From Cherax quadricarinatus (lineage: Eukaryota > Arthropoda > Malacostraca > Decapoda > Parastacidae): a stretch of 64,000 nt of DNA. This document shows, in pieces, positions 11,060 through 26,584 of the stretch (positions within the stretch are counted from its first letter, which is position 1; the number at the start of each line of letters is the position of its first letter). The stretch is taken from NCBI RefSeq assembly GCF_038502225.1, contig NC_091325.1, positions 28,114,380 through 28,178,379 on the forward strand. Reading direction: 5' to 3'. Both the position numbers and the translations under genes were made by a program. The notes beneath the pieces were generated by a model, which worked only from the letters and a program-made list of their open reading frames with translations, ran no database searches and had not been told where the DNA came from.

Positions 11060-13164
11060 GGGGTTGCGGCGGGCTGGCTTCCCGATAAGGATAGTGTGAA
11101 AGGGTTTAGTGTGGAAGAGAATGAATATAGTACTGAGACATAAGTGCCTTTGACTGTGTGATGAGCGGGTTGTGTGTGTGGTGGACGATACAAGTTCTTC
11201 AATTTAATTATTAATTATGCAATTGATAAAGGACGACAGATGTCGTAGCGTGATGGAATATTATATATATGAAACGAAATTATTGGTATGTGTGTAATGA
11301 AATAACAATGTGGGTGCACTGTGTGAATGCAAAATCTATATATAAACATGAGGTATTGAGTGTGGTAGGAAGGCATCAGTATTTATCGAAGTGTGAAGGT
11401 CATGCACTGTTATGTATTATATAACAAGACTTACATCTTAGTAGTGGTTTTAATGAATGGCTGAAATATTTTTGGAAAAGCTTGACTCATGTGTTTTTTA
11501 TTACATATTGTTTTTTCATGGGAGATCTATAGAGCCCATAGGTTTTGGTTACCTTTGAGATGACATATATTGTATGGTATTTGATGGAAGACATAGGATT
11601 AGGTTTTAGTTTGTTTCACTGGTTGTGTTGTAAAGTGTATGCAACATATGTATATATTTATACCTTCCTCGAGGTGATATGTTTGGGTGTCTAGTAAATA
11701 TACGTTGTACATGAATCATGTAGAATTGATTTTTATATTATCTCAATATATTGAGTTATACTGAACGTATCATGTTGTTCAGTATGGAATAATGCAAGCA
11801 TTTCATACAATATAAAGTTAAATATAAAGATTGTTACGTGTCAGGTGGCTTGACGCGCAAAAAGGGGGGGGGTAGTGTTTTCAGAATGTAAGGTGTACAT
11901 TCCGTGGCAGGATGTACAATGTAAGGTGTACATTCCGTGGCAGGATGTACAATGTAAGGTGTACATTCCGTGGCAGGATGTACAATCAGGAATTAGATGT
12001 ACCTGCCAAGGGGTCTTTACGTTAGATTTAGTGTTCCAGACATAATGTCATTACTCCAAGGATTGGAGTGGTCATTGTTTACTGTACAGATTTGTGTCTT
12101 TCAGATGTACCATATTAATTGGAAAGTACATGTACTATGCAGAATTTTACAATATATATTGTAAGACTTATTGTTGTAATTGAGGTGTGCATTGATTTTT
12201 TTTCACCACTGTTTTCGCTATGTAATTTGTCGTTTACTTTTATGTACTATGCATGTCTTTTAAATAAAATATATAAAAAAAAAGTGTCCTATATTGTAAT
12301 CTTTGGACATTCAAGTTCCTCGGGCAGCAGTTTTTGCGAGGTAATATGTTGTTCTGTCCCCCGGTGATATCACATGTATTTTTTTTATAATTTATGGTGC
12401 ATATAGTCAGTTGATGTTCAATTAAGCACCTTTACTATCACTGTATACAAGCAAGGTATATTTTTGTTGGTTTATAATATGTTTAAGACACTAAATAGGG
12501 GGTTGGTCGGGGTATAAGGTGTCTTAGAGTTTCTTTGTATGTAATCATACATGCTAGATCTGTAACAGTCTTAGGTTAATTATTAAAGGATTTTTGCATA
12601 TTTTGATTCCATTTTAAATATATACAAAAAAAATTTGTTTTTGCTAGATTTGACGTAAACACCGTCATTATTATGAAATGTTTAATGTATGCTGTTAGCG
12701 GTATTGATTGGGTTAGGGAAACTTGTGTATATTGCAGTTAAGGGAGGGGGGGGCCAGATTATAGACGTTTAAAGGTGAATTGTGTAAAATGAGCCGACGT
12801 GTTGTTGGATGGTTGGGTTAGAAAGGTCACCTTGTGTCTTATACTATAAGACATATAATACAAGGAATAAATATAGTCCAAGTATAAGGGCACATGTTTG
12901 ATGATATTTCATTTATTTATGTATTAATGTTTAAGGCTTTATTTTTGTCATAATGTTATACGTATTGTTGTTTGCTTTTATATGATGTTTCACCATGTAT
13001 GGTTTAGGGAAATACTAGTTAAGTCAAGGTGTAAACAGCGGATGTGTGATGTAGTGTACTTTACATGGTGTATTATGTTCATGTGTGATGTTTTGTATGT
13101 CTGTTTAATGAAGGATTTTTTTTTTATATATTGTTGTTAAATGACGTTTTAAATAAAAAAAAAG
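11060..13164 (+). other. 3' UTR of LINE B, AT-rich, no coding content
   Basis: About 2.1 kb after the ORF2 stop without a recognisable protein. It ends at the family's A-rich terminus GTTTTAAATAAAAAAAAA. The only internal structure I see is a 33-bp triplicated repeat at 11885-11983 and several A/T homopolymers (around 12283 and 12626). The same long 3' UTR is present, inverted, in copy D. Confidence 0.6.
11885..11983. repeat. 33-bp tandem repeat, three identical units
   Basis: Three back-to-back copies of a 33-bp unit starting AATGTAAGGTGTACATTCC and ending GGATGTAC, apparently without a mismatch. Each unit holds GTAC at two places and the near-palindrome GGTGTACATTCC. It lies inside the LINE B 3' UTR. 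Confidence 0.9.
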
Positions 13165-13165
13165 A

Positions 13166-13352
13166 TCTTGTCCCCCAGGATGCCACCCACACCAGTCGAC
13201 TAACACCCAGGTACCTATTTGCTTCTAGGTGAACACGACAACAGGTGTAAGGAACTGCGTTGAAATGTTTCCACCCGCCGGGAATCGAACCCGGTCCCTC
13301 CGTTTGTGAAAAGAGAGTTGTAACCACCAGGCCACTGTGTATCAGGGGACCC
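13166..13352 (-). mobile_element. tRNA-derived SINE
   Basis: Read on the minus strand, the head carries an A box (TGGCCTGGTGG, 13324-13334) and a B box (GGTTCGATTCC, 13281-13291) about 32 bases apart, as in tRNA genes transcribed by RNA polymerase III. The unrelated body ends in GGGTGGCATCCTGGGGGAC. There is no acceptor stem or anticodon arm that would make it a functional tRNA. It sits between the 3' ends of LINE B and LINE D. I recall this body as a common decapod SINE, unverified. Confidence 0.75.
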
Positions 13353-13370
13353 CCGGAGTCTACCTGGAGG

Positions 13371-13408
13371 AACAAATACAGTACTGTGAGTGGACAAATA
13401 CAGCACTT
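13371..13408. repeat. Stub of the 22-bp ACAAATACAGTACTGTGGGTGA satellite
   Basis: One and a half units (AACAAATACAGTACTGTGAG, then GGACAAATACAGCAC) of the satellite that resumes at 21179. LINE D lies exactly between the two, so this is the other end of the array LINE D entered. Confidence 0.75.
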
Positions 13409-13548
13409 TTTTATATTTTATTTAAAACCAATACAGCGTAACATAAAAATAAAAATAAACAGGAAACAGTAAGACTCTCAGTACGACAGGTTCGCTCACT
13501 GACAAAATAAACCCGACACAAAAAAACCTGACACAATAAAGAATGCAC

Positions 13549-14812
13549 CTATATACTCGCAAGATACTGCTGTATAACATACAACAATATACTCGCAAGA
13601 TACTGCTGTATAACATACAACAATATACTCGCAAGATACTGCTGTATAACATACAACAATATACTCGCAAGATACTGCTGTATAACATACAACAATATAC
13701 TCGCAAGATACTGCTGTATAACATACAACAATATACTCGCAAGATACTGCTGCATAACATACAACAATATACTCGCAAGATATTGCTGTATAACATACAA
13801 CAATATACTCGCAAGATACTGCTGTATAACATACAACAATATACTCGCAAGATACTGCTGTATAACATACAACAATATACTCGCAAGATATTGCTGTATA
13901 ACATACAACAATATACTCGCAAGATACTGCTGTATAACATACAACAATATACTCGCACTATATTGCTGTATAACATACAACAATATACTCGCAAGATACT
14001 GCTGTATAACATACAACAATATACTCGCAAGATACTGCTGTATAACATACAACAATATACTCGCACTATATTGCTGTATAACATACAACAATATACTCGC
14101 AAGATACTGCTGTATAACATACAACAATATACTCGCAAGATACTGCTGTATAACATAAACAATATACTCGCAAGATACTGCTGTATAACATACAACAATA
14201 TACTCGCAAGATACTGCTGTATAACATACAACAATATACTCGCACTATATTGCTGTATAACATACAACAATATACTCGCAAGATACTGCTGTATAACATA
14301 CAACAATATACTCGCAAGATACTGCTGTATAACATACAACAATATACTCGCAAGATATTGCTGTATAACATACAACAATATACTCGCAAGATACTGCTGT
14401 ATAACATACAACAATATACTCGCACTATATTGCTGTATAACATACAACAATATACTCGCAAGATACTGCTGTATAACATACAACAATATACTCGCAAGAT
14501 ACTGCTGTATAACATACAACAATATACTCGCACTATATTGCTGTATAACATACAACAATATACTCGCAAGATACTGCTGTATAACATACAACAATATACT
14601 CGCAAGATATTGCTGTATAACATACAACAATATACTCGCAAGATATTGCTGTATAACATACAACAATATACTCGCAAGATATAGCTGTATAACATACAAC
14701 AATATACTCGCAAGATATTGCTGTATAACATACAACAATATACTCGCAAGATATTGCTGTATAACATACAACAATATACTCGCAAGATACTGCTGTATAA
14801 CATACAACAACA
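13549..14812. repeat. 36-bp minisatellite, about 35 units, in LINE D 3' UTR
   Basis: Unit of 36 bp, beginning ATACTCGCAAGATACTGC and ending AACATACAACAAT. The hexamer after CTCGCA varies in three forms (A: agatact, B: agatatt, C: ctatatt). One unit near 14152 is 35 bp. Because 36 is a multiple of three and the unit lacks stops in several frames, both strands show reading frames of over 400 codons (for example 13422-14813 minus and 13543-14841 plus). These are repeat artefacts rather than genes: no start context and no composition of a real protein. Confidence 0.95.
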
Positions 14813-14824
14813 ACTCACGACAAG

Positions 14825-15375
14825 AACATAGCTACAAATAAAGACAGTAACAGGGTCATGAACTGACATATATAAACATTCATGATTCAAAACTTGACAT
14901 GTATATAAAATTTACATATAACATTACATATGACAAAGGCTCAATACAATAAAAAAGAATATATACAAGAAATTGTATCAATTAATCCCATCCTTCGCAT
15001 TAATCAATAAACCAAAACCTAACATCCTAACCTTACTAGAACATCTACATACTTATCCCTAACAATACAGCTTTACATATACTAAAATACGAATAAACAT
15101 AAATAGAAAACAACTTAGATTTATAAACGAAGGCTCATTACTGGTACAATAAACCAGTATACAAAATCTCAGACACACATGGACTGCGTCTATAAACTGG
15201 CTAGATATGTCTGTCTACCATCAAGAACATAGCAATGAAAACAAACCGGTATCAGAGTACTGACCTAAATTATAAACTTTAAAATGAATCGAAACATACA
15301 TATATAAAGTTTTACATAAAGCCTGGCCTATGACAAAGGCTCAATACAATAGAAAGGAATATATACACAAAATAT
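14825..15375. repeat. Diverged direct repeat in LINE D 3' UTR (two arms about 400 bp apart)
   Basis: Segments 14825-14975 and 15227-15375 share GAACATAGC near their start and ATGACAAAGGCTCAATACAA followed by GAATATATACA near their end, with other matches between. They look like an old tandem duplication of about 400 bp. Nothing coding is seen from 14813 to 15514. Confidence 0.55.
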
Positions 15376-15514
15376 TTCTCAAAATCACATTACTCAGATG
15401 CACTGTAAGCACAAAAAATAAAGTATATAAGTATATGTCTACATGCAAAAACCCAGCACAAACATAAATACAAACTAAAACACACTTCATATCACTCATC
15501 GACACCATGCCTAA

Positions 15515-15774
15515 CCCTTCTAGGGCAGGGCAGGTGCCTGAGCCCGAGCCTTTAGCTCATGAGACTGTCATTCCCATTTGCCCCCTTGGGGCGGGGATGG
15601 CAGACCAGAGAGGCCTAGCTTGTGGCTAGGCCTGGGGACAGTTGGTCCCAAAGATGAGGAGGTACTTATATCTCCTCCCATGAGAGACTTAGGTCTCAGA
15701 CACTGCCTAAAGAGGGAGCCAAGGCCGGGCCACCACTTGGAAAAGGCCCGGGCCGGGAGAATACCGGCGAATCT

Positions 15775-15810
<36 letters not shown>

Positions 15811-15811
15811 T
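15515..15811 (+). mobile_element. GC-rich SINE-like repeat ending in (TAA)n
   Basis: A GC-rich block in AT-rich surroundings, containing GGAGGTACTTATATCTCC and GGCCCGGGCCGGGAGAATAC, that ends directly in about 12 units of AAT/TAA (15776-15811). That arrangement is typical of short retroposons. I find no A/B boxes I trust. The 66-codon frame through it has no known content. I recall this block as a repeated decapod sequence, unverified. Confidence 0.5.
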
Positions 15812-16130
15812 CACAAAGAACAATATTACTCAAGAATCGTGTCATACAAGACTGATACACATCCAAATAATACATATAAAAAAACCTTCTCGATTACACC
15901 ATACATTCCTGAAATATGATACATAGATCATAATGAGTTCTCCAGCCCTACATCCACACTTGGCATGATAACCACAAGGTTGATGCAGATAATGCCTCAA
16001 TGAAAACCAGGAAACCATTCCATTCCCACATTCACAACACTCTCACGACACCCCCCCCCCAAGGAGGCGAGCCCGCTGTGACCCCCTGACTTCCTCTCAA
16101 CCTATGAAAACCCCTTCACTCACTCATCAT
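15812..16130. other. Proximal 3' UTR of LINE D
   Basis: No coding content. It includes a C-run near 16051-16060. The reverse complement (GGTTGAGAGGAAG, CAGCGGGCTCGCC) resembles the start of the LINE B 3' UTR (GCGGCGGGCTGGC), which supports its place just after the ORF2 stop. Confidence 0.5.
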
Positions 16131-19811
<3,681 letters not shown>

Positions 19812-19824
<13 letters not shown>

Positions 19825-21050
19825 CCCTGCCTCCTCTCCTCACTCTTTACTACTCCAGAGCCTGAATTCATGTTTGAGACCTTCAGAGTGCTCTCTTTCT
19901 CCCCCTTCTTCCGGTGCCTCCTATCATGGCTACCACCACCTACACCACTACCTTCACACTCCACCTCAGTCTGTTTCCCAGGCCTTTGCGCTGGCGTCAG
20001 GACGTCATCAGAATGTGACATAGCCGCCCTCTTTCTCGTGACAGTCATGTTACACATATCTTGATCAGATGTTACCTCACGATGAACCTCCACCTCCACC
20101 TGACAATGGTTTAGTGTTTCTAGGGGCGACTCCAAAACACCATCACTTCTCAAAATATCATGTGCCCGACTTACAGGAAGCGATGACTCTCCAATGACAC
20201 CTAGCTCAGATGTAATGTCCCCATCAGGAGGTGATAGTCTTCAAAATCTCCACCAATTCCTCAATCTCAATAACCTGCTCCTGTAGTTGCTGCTCCTCCT
20301 TATCCACAGGAGGAGACACCGGGTCAGGCAACTCCAACCCACCCCCAGTCCTGTGGGCCTGATCCACTATCTCACTCCACAAAACACCACGCCCTCCGTC
20401 CGATGGTTGTTCCACACCTGCCACCTTTGAAGCAGGGGCTGCGACGTCCACCACAAGTCCAGGCACACGCCTCCGCTTGTCACAAGTCGCCGCTATGTGA
20501 TCATACTCACCACATAGGCGGCACGTACGTCGTTGCCCTGGATACATAACCATGACCTGCGTCCTGAATTCTTGTAGATAAACATAGGACGGTATTGGGT
20601 GTCTGAAAGTCATTTTGAGGTTGAAAGTACCCTCTGGCAGACCAGCATAGGCGCCTGCCACCCATGTACTATGCTGGGCATAATGAACTGTTCCATACTT
20701 CCCAAAAACTTTCCTGATATCCGCCTCGTCCGCCTCAAAGGGAACGTTGCATATCTTGATCCACGTATAATGCTGTGAAACATCAATCATTCTCACACAG
20801 ACAGCTGGTGTGACGGTAAGACTCACGTCCTGAAACCGGGTGACCAACGATTCATAGACTGTCGCCGTTAGCAGTTTTACGAAAATTCTTTGGGCTCCAT
20901 TTAATGCAACCCCATATAAGTCACCATCTTGTATGCCGTACGTCTCTGGATGATCTTGGGTAATAAGACTTGCGCAGAACTAGGCGTAATCGTTCCTCGA
21001 AGTAGTTCTATGCCTACAGTATTAATCCGGCGTCTTAGACTAACTGCCAT
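19812..21050 (-). pseudogene. LINE D ORF1: RRM-like and zinc-knuckle protein (frameshifted)
   Basis: The start ATG at 21050-21048 gives MAVSLRRRINTVGIELLRG. A one-base frameshift near 20945 shifts into TYGIQDGDLYGVALNG, then VTRFQDVSLTV, the RRM-like HYTWIKICNVPFEADEADIR with GKYGTVHYA, and an intact zinc knuckle CRLCGEYDHIAATC near 20515. This frame ends at 20224; after another shift the C-terminal tail with MSHSDDVLTPAQR runs to 19812, overlapping the ORF2 start slightly. It is the best-preserved zinc knuckle of the family here. Confidence 0.8.
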
Positions 21051-21178
21051 TTTGACAACAGCAGTACTCCTATATTGTCAGCAGAGGCGCGACAGCACCA
21101 CCTCACACCACTGCAGCCAGGTAACTCAGGAGCATCTGCATAGTAGGTCCACAATGCCCGAGAGCGATGAGGGCAATG

Positions 21179-21437
21179 AAAATACAGTACTGTGGGTGAA
21201 CAAATACAGTACTGTGGGTGGACAAATACAATACTGTGGGTGAACAAATACAGTAATGTGGGTCAACAAATACAGTAATGTGGGTCAACAAATGCAGTAC
21301 TGTGGGTGAACTAAAACAGTACTGAGGGTAAGCAAACACAATACTCTGGATAAACAAATACAGTGTTGTGGGTGAACAAATACAGTGCTGTGGGTGAACA
21401 AATACAGTGCTCTGGGTGAACAAATACAGTACTGTAG
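21179..21437. repeat. 22-bp satellite block 1, about 12 units
   Basis: Unit ACAAATACAGTACTGTGGGTGA with an internal CAGTACTG palindrome; units vary at single bases. Directly follows the 5' end of LINE D. Confidence 0.95.
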
Positions 21438-21934
21438 GTGTGTGAGGGAAAAGTTCAACAGATAGGAGTAGCGAGCGAGTATATGGTGACGATAGTTTGA
21501 TTGCCCGTCTGCTTGTTAAGGTAGGGTCAGTGTCTAGCTCCCACTATCCCCCCCCCTTTTTCCACCCTTGACTATTCAAGGCTAGAGACTCTGTGAAGAA
21601 CTAGTCGTTGGGTTGTCACTCAACATTTGTTACCCCCCCCCCATCATCAGCAATGGCTACAATATGTACAACACGCGGTGTCAACATCAGACACTCCAGT
21701 CTAACTATATATTAGCGTTGAATTCAGATATTATTTTTATATTTAATTTTTCATTTCTCTTTCAAGTAGGATAAAAATTCATATTTAATTGTTTTATATT
21801 TTCATTTCTAAATAATGAAGTGTTTATATTTGACTGTTATTATTCTTTTTCTATTCATTAATTTTCCTGAGGAGGAGCCAGCCTTGGTAATACTTAGTGA
21901 AGTTGTTACAGGGCTGAGTAAGCCTTCACAGGGT
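21438..21934. other. Non-satellite interruption with a dispersed repeat
   Basis: Bases 21445-21560 match, inverted, 40500-40650: GTGAGGGAAAAGTTCAACAG and GTCTGCTTGTTAAGGTAGGG correspond to the minus strand of the 60-64-bp repeat region there. The rest is AT-rich with C-runs at 21549 and 21637 and no coding content. The short frame at 21815-22006 enters the satellite and is not a gene. Confidence 0.5.
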
Positions 21935-22173
21935 GAACAAATACGGTACTGTGGATTAACAAATACAGTACTCTGGATGAACAAATACAGTACTGTGGAT
22001 GAATAAGTACAGCAATGTGGATGAACAAACACAGTACTATGGGTGAACAAATACAGTACTGTGGATGAACAAATACAGTACTGTGTGTGAGCAAATACAG
22101 TACTGTGGATGAACAATACAATTCTGAGGGTGAACAAATACAGCACTATGGACGAACAAATACAGTACTGTGG
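21935..22173. repeat. 22-bp satellite block 2, about 10 units
   Basis: Same unit as 21179-21437, with ACAAATACAGTACTGTGGAT variants predominating. It ends at CAGTACTGTGG, exactly where CR1 copy E starts. Confidence 0.95.
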
Positions 22174-22214
22174 TTAGTGAGGTTGAAGGTACCACTGATT
22201 CCCCTGCTAATCAA

Positions 22215-22741
22215 GGTAAGAATATTTTAATAGTAGGCGATTTTCAGGTAAGATATATGGACCGTGCTTTTTGTAACTGAGACAGAAAGGTCAGACAGAG
22301 AATGTGCCTTCCTGGAGCTGGTGTTGGTGATATAGTCTGCAGGTTGGATAATATTATGGCAGGTAATGGGAACAAGCCCATTATTTGTCTTAGTGCAGGG
22401 GGTAATGACATTGGGAAGGGCAGGAGAAAGGAGCTGCTGGATAAGAACAGGTCACCCATAGAAGTAGTTAGGTCTAAGGGAGGGATCCCAGTCATATATA
22501 GCATCTTGCCTAGAAAGGGAGTGCACAATGAATGGATGTCTAGGGCAATTGGTATAAATTGCTGGCTAGACACAGATACTGCAAGGAACTTGCAGTCCCA
22601 TTCATTGATAACTGGGACCTATTCATTGGCAAACGTGATATATATGCAAGGGATGGGGTTCATCTCTCTGGGGATGGAGTGGTTGCATTAGCCAATTCGA
22701 TTGAGAGGGTAATTGATGACTTGTCTAGGAATTTAAACTGA
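22215..22741 (+). pseudogene. CR1 copy E ORF1: SGNH esterase-like (frameshifted)
   Basis: Matches ORF1 of copy G: ILIVGDFQVRYMDR in place of ILVVGDSQVRYVDR, so the nucleophile Ser is replaced by Phe (about 22234-22248). Then CLPGAGVGDIV, ICLSAGGNDIGKGR, and YARDGVHLSGDGVVAL with the Asp-x2-His catalytic pair. A stop near 22280 and a frameshift near 22575 split it. Non-functional. Confidence 0.8.
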
Positions 22742-22909
22742 TAGATTATAGAGGTGTGGGTGTTTGTGGAAAACAATCAGGCTGCAACATTAGGGTTAAA
22801 AACAATAGTTATTACCGGGATACCTCAGGGATACGTTTAAAAGACAATATTCAAAATAAAGTTGCTAGCAATGGCAAATCAAATGGTCAACAAAGAGAGA
22901 GTAGAGGGT

Positions 22910-25695
22910 AACGGGTGACTAGCTTCCTTAAGGTTTACTATGCAAATAGTAGGAGTCTAAGAAATAAGATAGATGAGCTAAGATTACTTGCAATTGTAGG
23001 TAATAGAGATTTTATTGGAATAACAGAGATCTGGTTCAACCTGAAAGATAGAGAAATGATTTCAGGGGTTATAAACTATTCCACACTGATAGTGTCAACT
23101 GGAAGGGCGTTGGAGTGGCGATGTATGTCAGAGAAAATTTAAATTGTTGTCTTAGACATGATATAAGATTAGAAACATCGAACACAGAATCTGTTTGGCT
23201 ACAGTTTCTCAAGGGACGTGACAAATTAATTTTGGGTGTGATTTATAAGCCCCCAAACCTTGATAGGGAGGGCAGTAAGCTGTTATGGGACGAAATTTAT
23301 ACGGCATCAAGATATGAAAATGTTGTGATAATGGGAGATTTTAACTTTAGACAAATTGATTGGTACAAAATAACAGGAAATCTTGAGTCTAGTGACTTTC
23401 TTGATTCGGTTCAGGATTGCTTTGTAGAACAGGTTGCGACAGAACCAACTAGAGGAAGCAATCTGCTTGACTTGGTTATTGCCAACAAAGATTCACTAAT
23501 TAATAATCTTTAGGTTAATGATGAACTTTGGGAAAGTGATCACAAATCACTTAGTTTCAATATATCATGGAATTACCCAGATAACTGCAATCAAATCTCT
23601 GTCCCAGATTTTCGTTGGCCGACTTCATGGGACTGAAAAATTACCAGGGTGGGCTAAATTGGGATGTCCTGACTATGGGTCAGGTAGGTGATCTTGGTTG
23701 CCAATATGACGTTTTTCAGAGCATAGTTCTAGCTGCTCAGACAACTTTTCTTCCGAGTAGGGAAATTAGATCTAACAAAAATAATCCCAAATGAATGAAC
23801 AATAGATTAAAACATCTCATTGGTCAAAAGAGAGGCATATACAGGCGTATCAAAAGAGGGTATGGGCAGTTTAGAAATCAATATATTCAATTAAAGAGAG
23901 AAATAAAGAAAGGAATAAGAAAAACAAAAAGGGATTATGAGGCTAAGGTCGCAAGGGATTCAAAGACTAACCTAAAAGGGTTCTTTCAGGTATACAGAAG
24001 TAAGATTAGGGACAAGATTAGCCCACTTAAGAGTAACTCTGGTCAGATCACTGAGAGTGATAAGGATATGTGTGAAATTCTCAATACCTAGTTCCTCTCA
24101 GTTTTCACCCAGGAAAATACTAGCGATATTCCTGAAATAATAGATTATGCAGAACAGGATGATAATAAACTATGCACGATTGCAGTAACTAGTGACATGG
24201 TCCTCAGACAAATAGAGAAACTAAAACTTAACAAATCCCCAGGTCATGATGAATTGTTTGCAAGGGTGTTAAAGGAATGTAAAGAGGAACTTAGCATACC
24301 TTTGGCTAATGTTTTTAACATATCACTACAAACTGGCATAATGCCTCACAAGTGGAAAATCTCAAATGTAATACCTATTTACAAGGCAGGTGACAGGTCC
24401 TTGGCTTCGAACTATAGACCAATAAGCCTTACCTCCATAGTGGGAAAATTTATGGAATCAATAATTGCCGAAGGAATTCGTAGCCATCTTGATAGGCACA
24501 GATTCATTAATGAATCTCAACATGGTTTTACAAAGGGGCATTCCTGTCTTACGAATTTACTAACTTTTTTCGCTAAGGTGTTTGAGGAGGTAGCTCATGG
24601 AAATGAATATGATATTGTGTATATGGACTTCAGTAAGGCTTTCGACAGAGTTCCACACCAGAGGCTATTGAGGAAACTTAAGGCACACGGAATAGGAGAA
24701 ATTTTTTCCTGGGTAGAGGCACAGTTGACAAATAGGCAGCAGAGAGTTTGCATAAATAGGGAGAAATCAGAATGGGGGCACGTCACAAGCGGTGTTCCTC
24801 AGGGGTCAATGCTGGGCCCGTTGTTGTTCACAATTTACATAAACGACATAGATGAGGGAATAAATAGCGACATAACCAAATTTGCTGATGACACCAAAAT
24901 AGGCCGTCCAATTTATTTTAGTGAGGACACTAGAGCACTCCAGTATGATTTGAATAGATTGATGCAATGGTCGGAGAAGTGGCAGATGCAGTTTAATATT
25001 GACAAATGCAAAGTTCTAAATGTTGGACAGGTAAATAACCATGCCACATATCAACTAAATAATGAAGATCTTAACACTACTGATTGCGAAAAAGATTAAG
25101 GAGTTCTGGTTAGCAGTAATCTAAAACCAAGACAACAGTGCACTAGTGTTCGCAATAAAGCTAACAGAATTCTTGGCTTCATATCTAGAAGTATAAATAA
25201 CAGAAGTCCTCAGGTTGTTCTTCAACTCTATATATCCTTGGTTAGGCCTCATTTAGACTATGCTGCTCAGTTCTGGTCACCGTATTACAGAATGGATATA
25301 AATGCTCTGGAAAACGTACAGAGGAGGATGACAAAGATGATCCCATGTATCAGAAATCTTCCCTATGAGGATGGACTGAGGGCCCTGAATCTGCACTCTC
25401 TCGACAGGCGTAGAATTAGGGGGGATTCTACGCCTTTCGAGAGAGAATTAAATAAAGTGGATGTAAATAGCGTGCTTAAAATTTCCAGCCAAGACAGGAC
25501 TCGCAGCAATGGTTTCAAGTTGGAAAAATTCAGATTCAGGAAGGATATAGGAAAGCACTGGTTTGGTAATTGAGTTGTGGATGAGTGGAACAAACTCCCG
25601 TGTACAGTTATTCAGGCTAAAACGTTGTGTAGTTTTAAGAATAGGTTAGATAAATACATTAGTGGGTGTGGGTGGGTGTGGGTGGGTGTGGGTGG
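22910..25695 (+). pseudogene. CR1 copy E ORF2: endonuclease-RT (multiple stops)
   Basis: KVYYANSRSLRNKIDELRLL starts the endonuclease at about 22930. GDFNFRQIDW is kept (about 23336). In-frame stops occur at about 23511, 23794, 24089 and 25097. RT blocks NKSPGHDELFARVLKECK, YMDFSKAFDRVPHQ and FADDTKIGR are recognisable, the last near 24880. At 25417-25446 a 29-base stretch is replaced by an inverted copy of the preceding sequence. It ends in the VDEWNKLP region and a 3' UTR like copy G. Confidence 0.85.
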
Positions 25696-25914
25696 GTGTG
25701 GGTGGGTGTGGGTTGGTGTGAGTTGGACCTGACTAGCTTGTGCTGCTGGGTCTGATGCCGTGCTCCTTTCTTGAGTGGATGTGACCAGACTGGGTGAGTC
25801 ATTGTGCTAATCCGAGGGGGGGGGGGGGGTCATTGGGTTATTTCGGAGGGGACATGGTCCTGCACCGCATGGGTTAGTAGGCCTGTTGCAGTGTTCCTTC
25901 TTTATTATGTTTTT

Positions 25915-26473
25915 ATGAACAAATACAGTACTGTGCGTGAACAAAAACAGTACTGTGGATGAACAAATACAGTGCTGTGCGTGAACAAAAACAGTACTGT
26001 GGATGAACAAATACAGTAATGTTGGTGAACAAATACAGTACTGTGGGTGAACAAATACAGTACTGTGGGTGAACAAATACAGTACTGTGGGTGAACAAAT
26101 ACAGTACTGTGGGTGAACAAATACAATACTGTGGATGAACAAATACAGTGCTGTGGGTGAACAAAACAGTACTGTGAATGAACAAATACAGTAATGTTGG
26201 TGAACAAATACAGTACTGTGGGTGAACAAATACAGTACTCTCGGTGAACAAATACAGTACTGTGGGTGAACAAATACAGTACTGTCGGTGAACAAATACA
26301 GTACTGTCGGTGAACAAATACAGTACTGTCGGTGAACAAATACAATACTCTGGGTGAACAAATACAATACTCTGGGTGAACAAATACAGTACTGTGGGTG
26401 AACAAATACAATACTCTGGGTGAACAAATACAATACTCTGGGTGAACAAATACAGTACTGTGGGTGAACAAAT
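25915..26473. repeat. 22-bp satellite block 3, about 25 units
   Basis: Same satellite as blocks 1 and 2, following the CR1 E tail. Long minus-strand frames of repeated VFVHPQYCICSPTVLYLF type (25807-26471) only reflect the repeat: 22-bp units rotate through all frames every 66 bp. Confidence 0.95.
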
Positions 26474-26584
26474 TGAACTACAAAAATGAGCTTTTAATTC
26501 AATACATGAAATGCAAATATAAACTGATAAATTAGAACAGTTCTTGGTAAAATAAATAGAATTGTGATCTTATTATGACTTTGT

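Larger units (their letters stand above)
3479..13164 (+). mobile_element. Tx1/L1-like LINE, copy B, near full length, with nested insertions
   Basis: The order is ORF1 (3479-4746), ORF2 (4793-5925, resuming at 8847-11059) and a long 3' UTR ending in GTTTTAAATAAAAAAAAA at 13147-13164. The same 3' terminus is seen, inverted, at copy D (13409-13432) and copy H (41177-41212), which is why I take it as the family's A-rich tail containing an AATAAA signal. ORF2 is split by a CR1 element at 5926-8846 and by a 62-bp LINE J tail at 5391-5452. Many frameshifts make it inactive. Confidence 0.8.
22174..25916 (+). mobile_element. CR1-clade LINE, copy E, old and broken, inserted in the satellite
   Basis: Colinear with CR1 copy G from its ORF1 N-terminal coding region (CCCCTGCTAATCAAGG) to a degenerate octamer tail (TTCTTTATTATGTTTTTATG). 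Satellite lies on both sides: the left ends CTGTGG and the right resumes ATGAACAAATAC, which together rebuild a normal unit. The 3' UTR has a local expansion of GTGGGTGGGT (25665-25715). Several stops and frameshifts make it inactive. Confidence 0.85.

Noticed and set aside
13281..13334. tRNA gene suggested by A and B boxes
   Set aside because: Surrounding sequence cannot fold as a tRNA; it is the head of a SINE.
13422..14841. Overlapping frames of 463 and 432 codons on opposite strands
   Set aside because: They follow the 36-bp minisatellite, whose period is a multiple of three. No start context, domain or non-repetitive sequence.
25807..26471. Frames rich in VFVHPQYC on the minus strand, up to 208 codons
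   Set aside because: Produced by the 22-bp satellite; all three frames give similar peptides.
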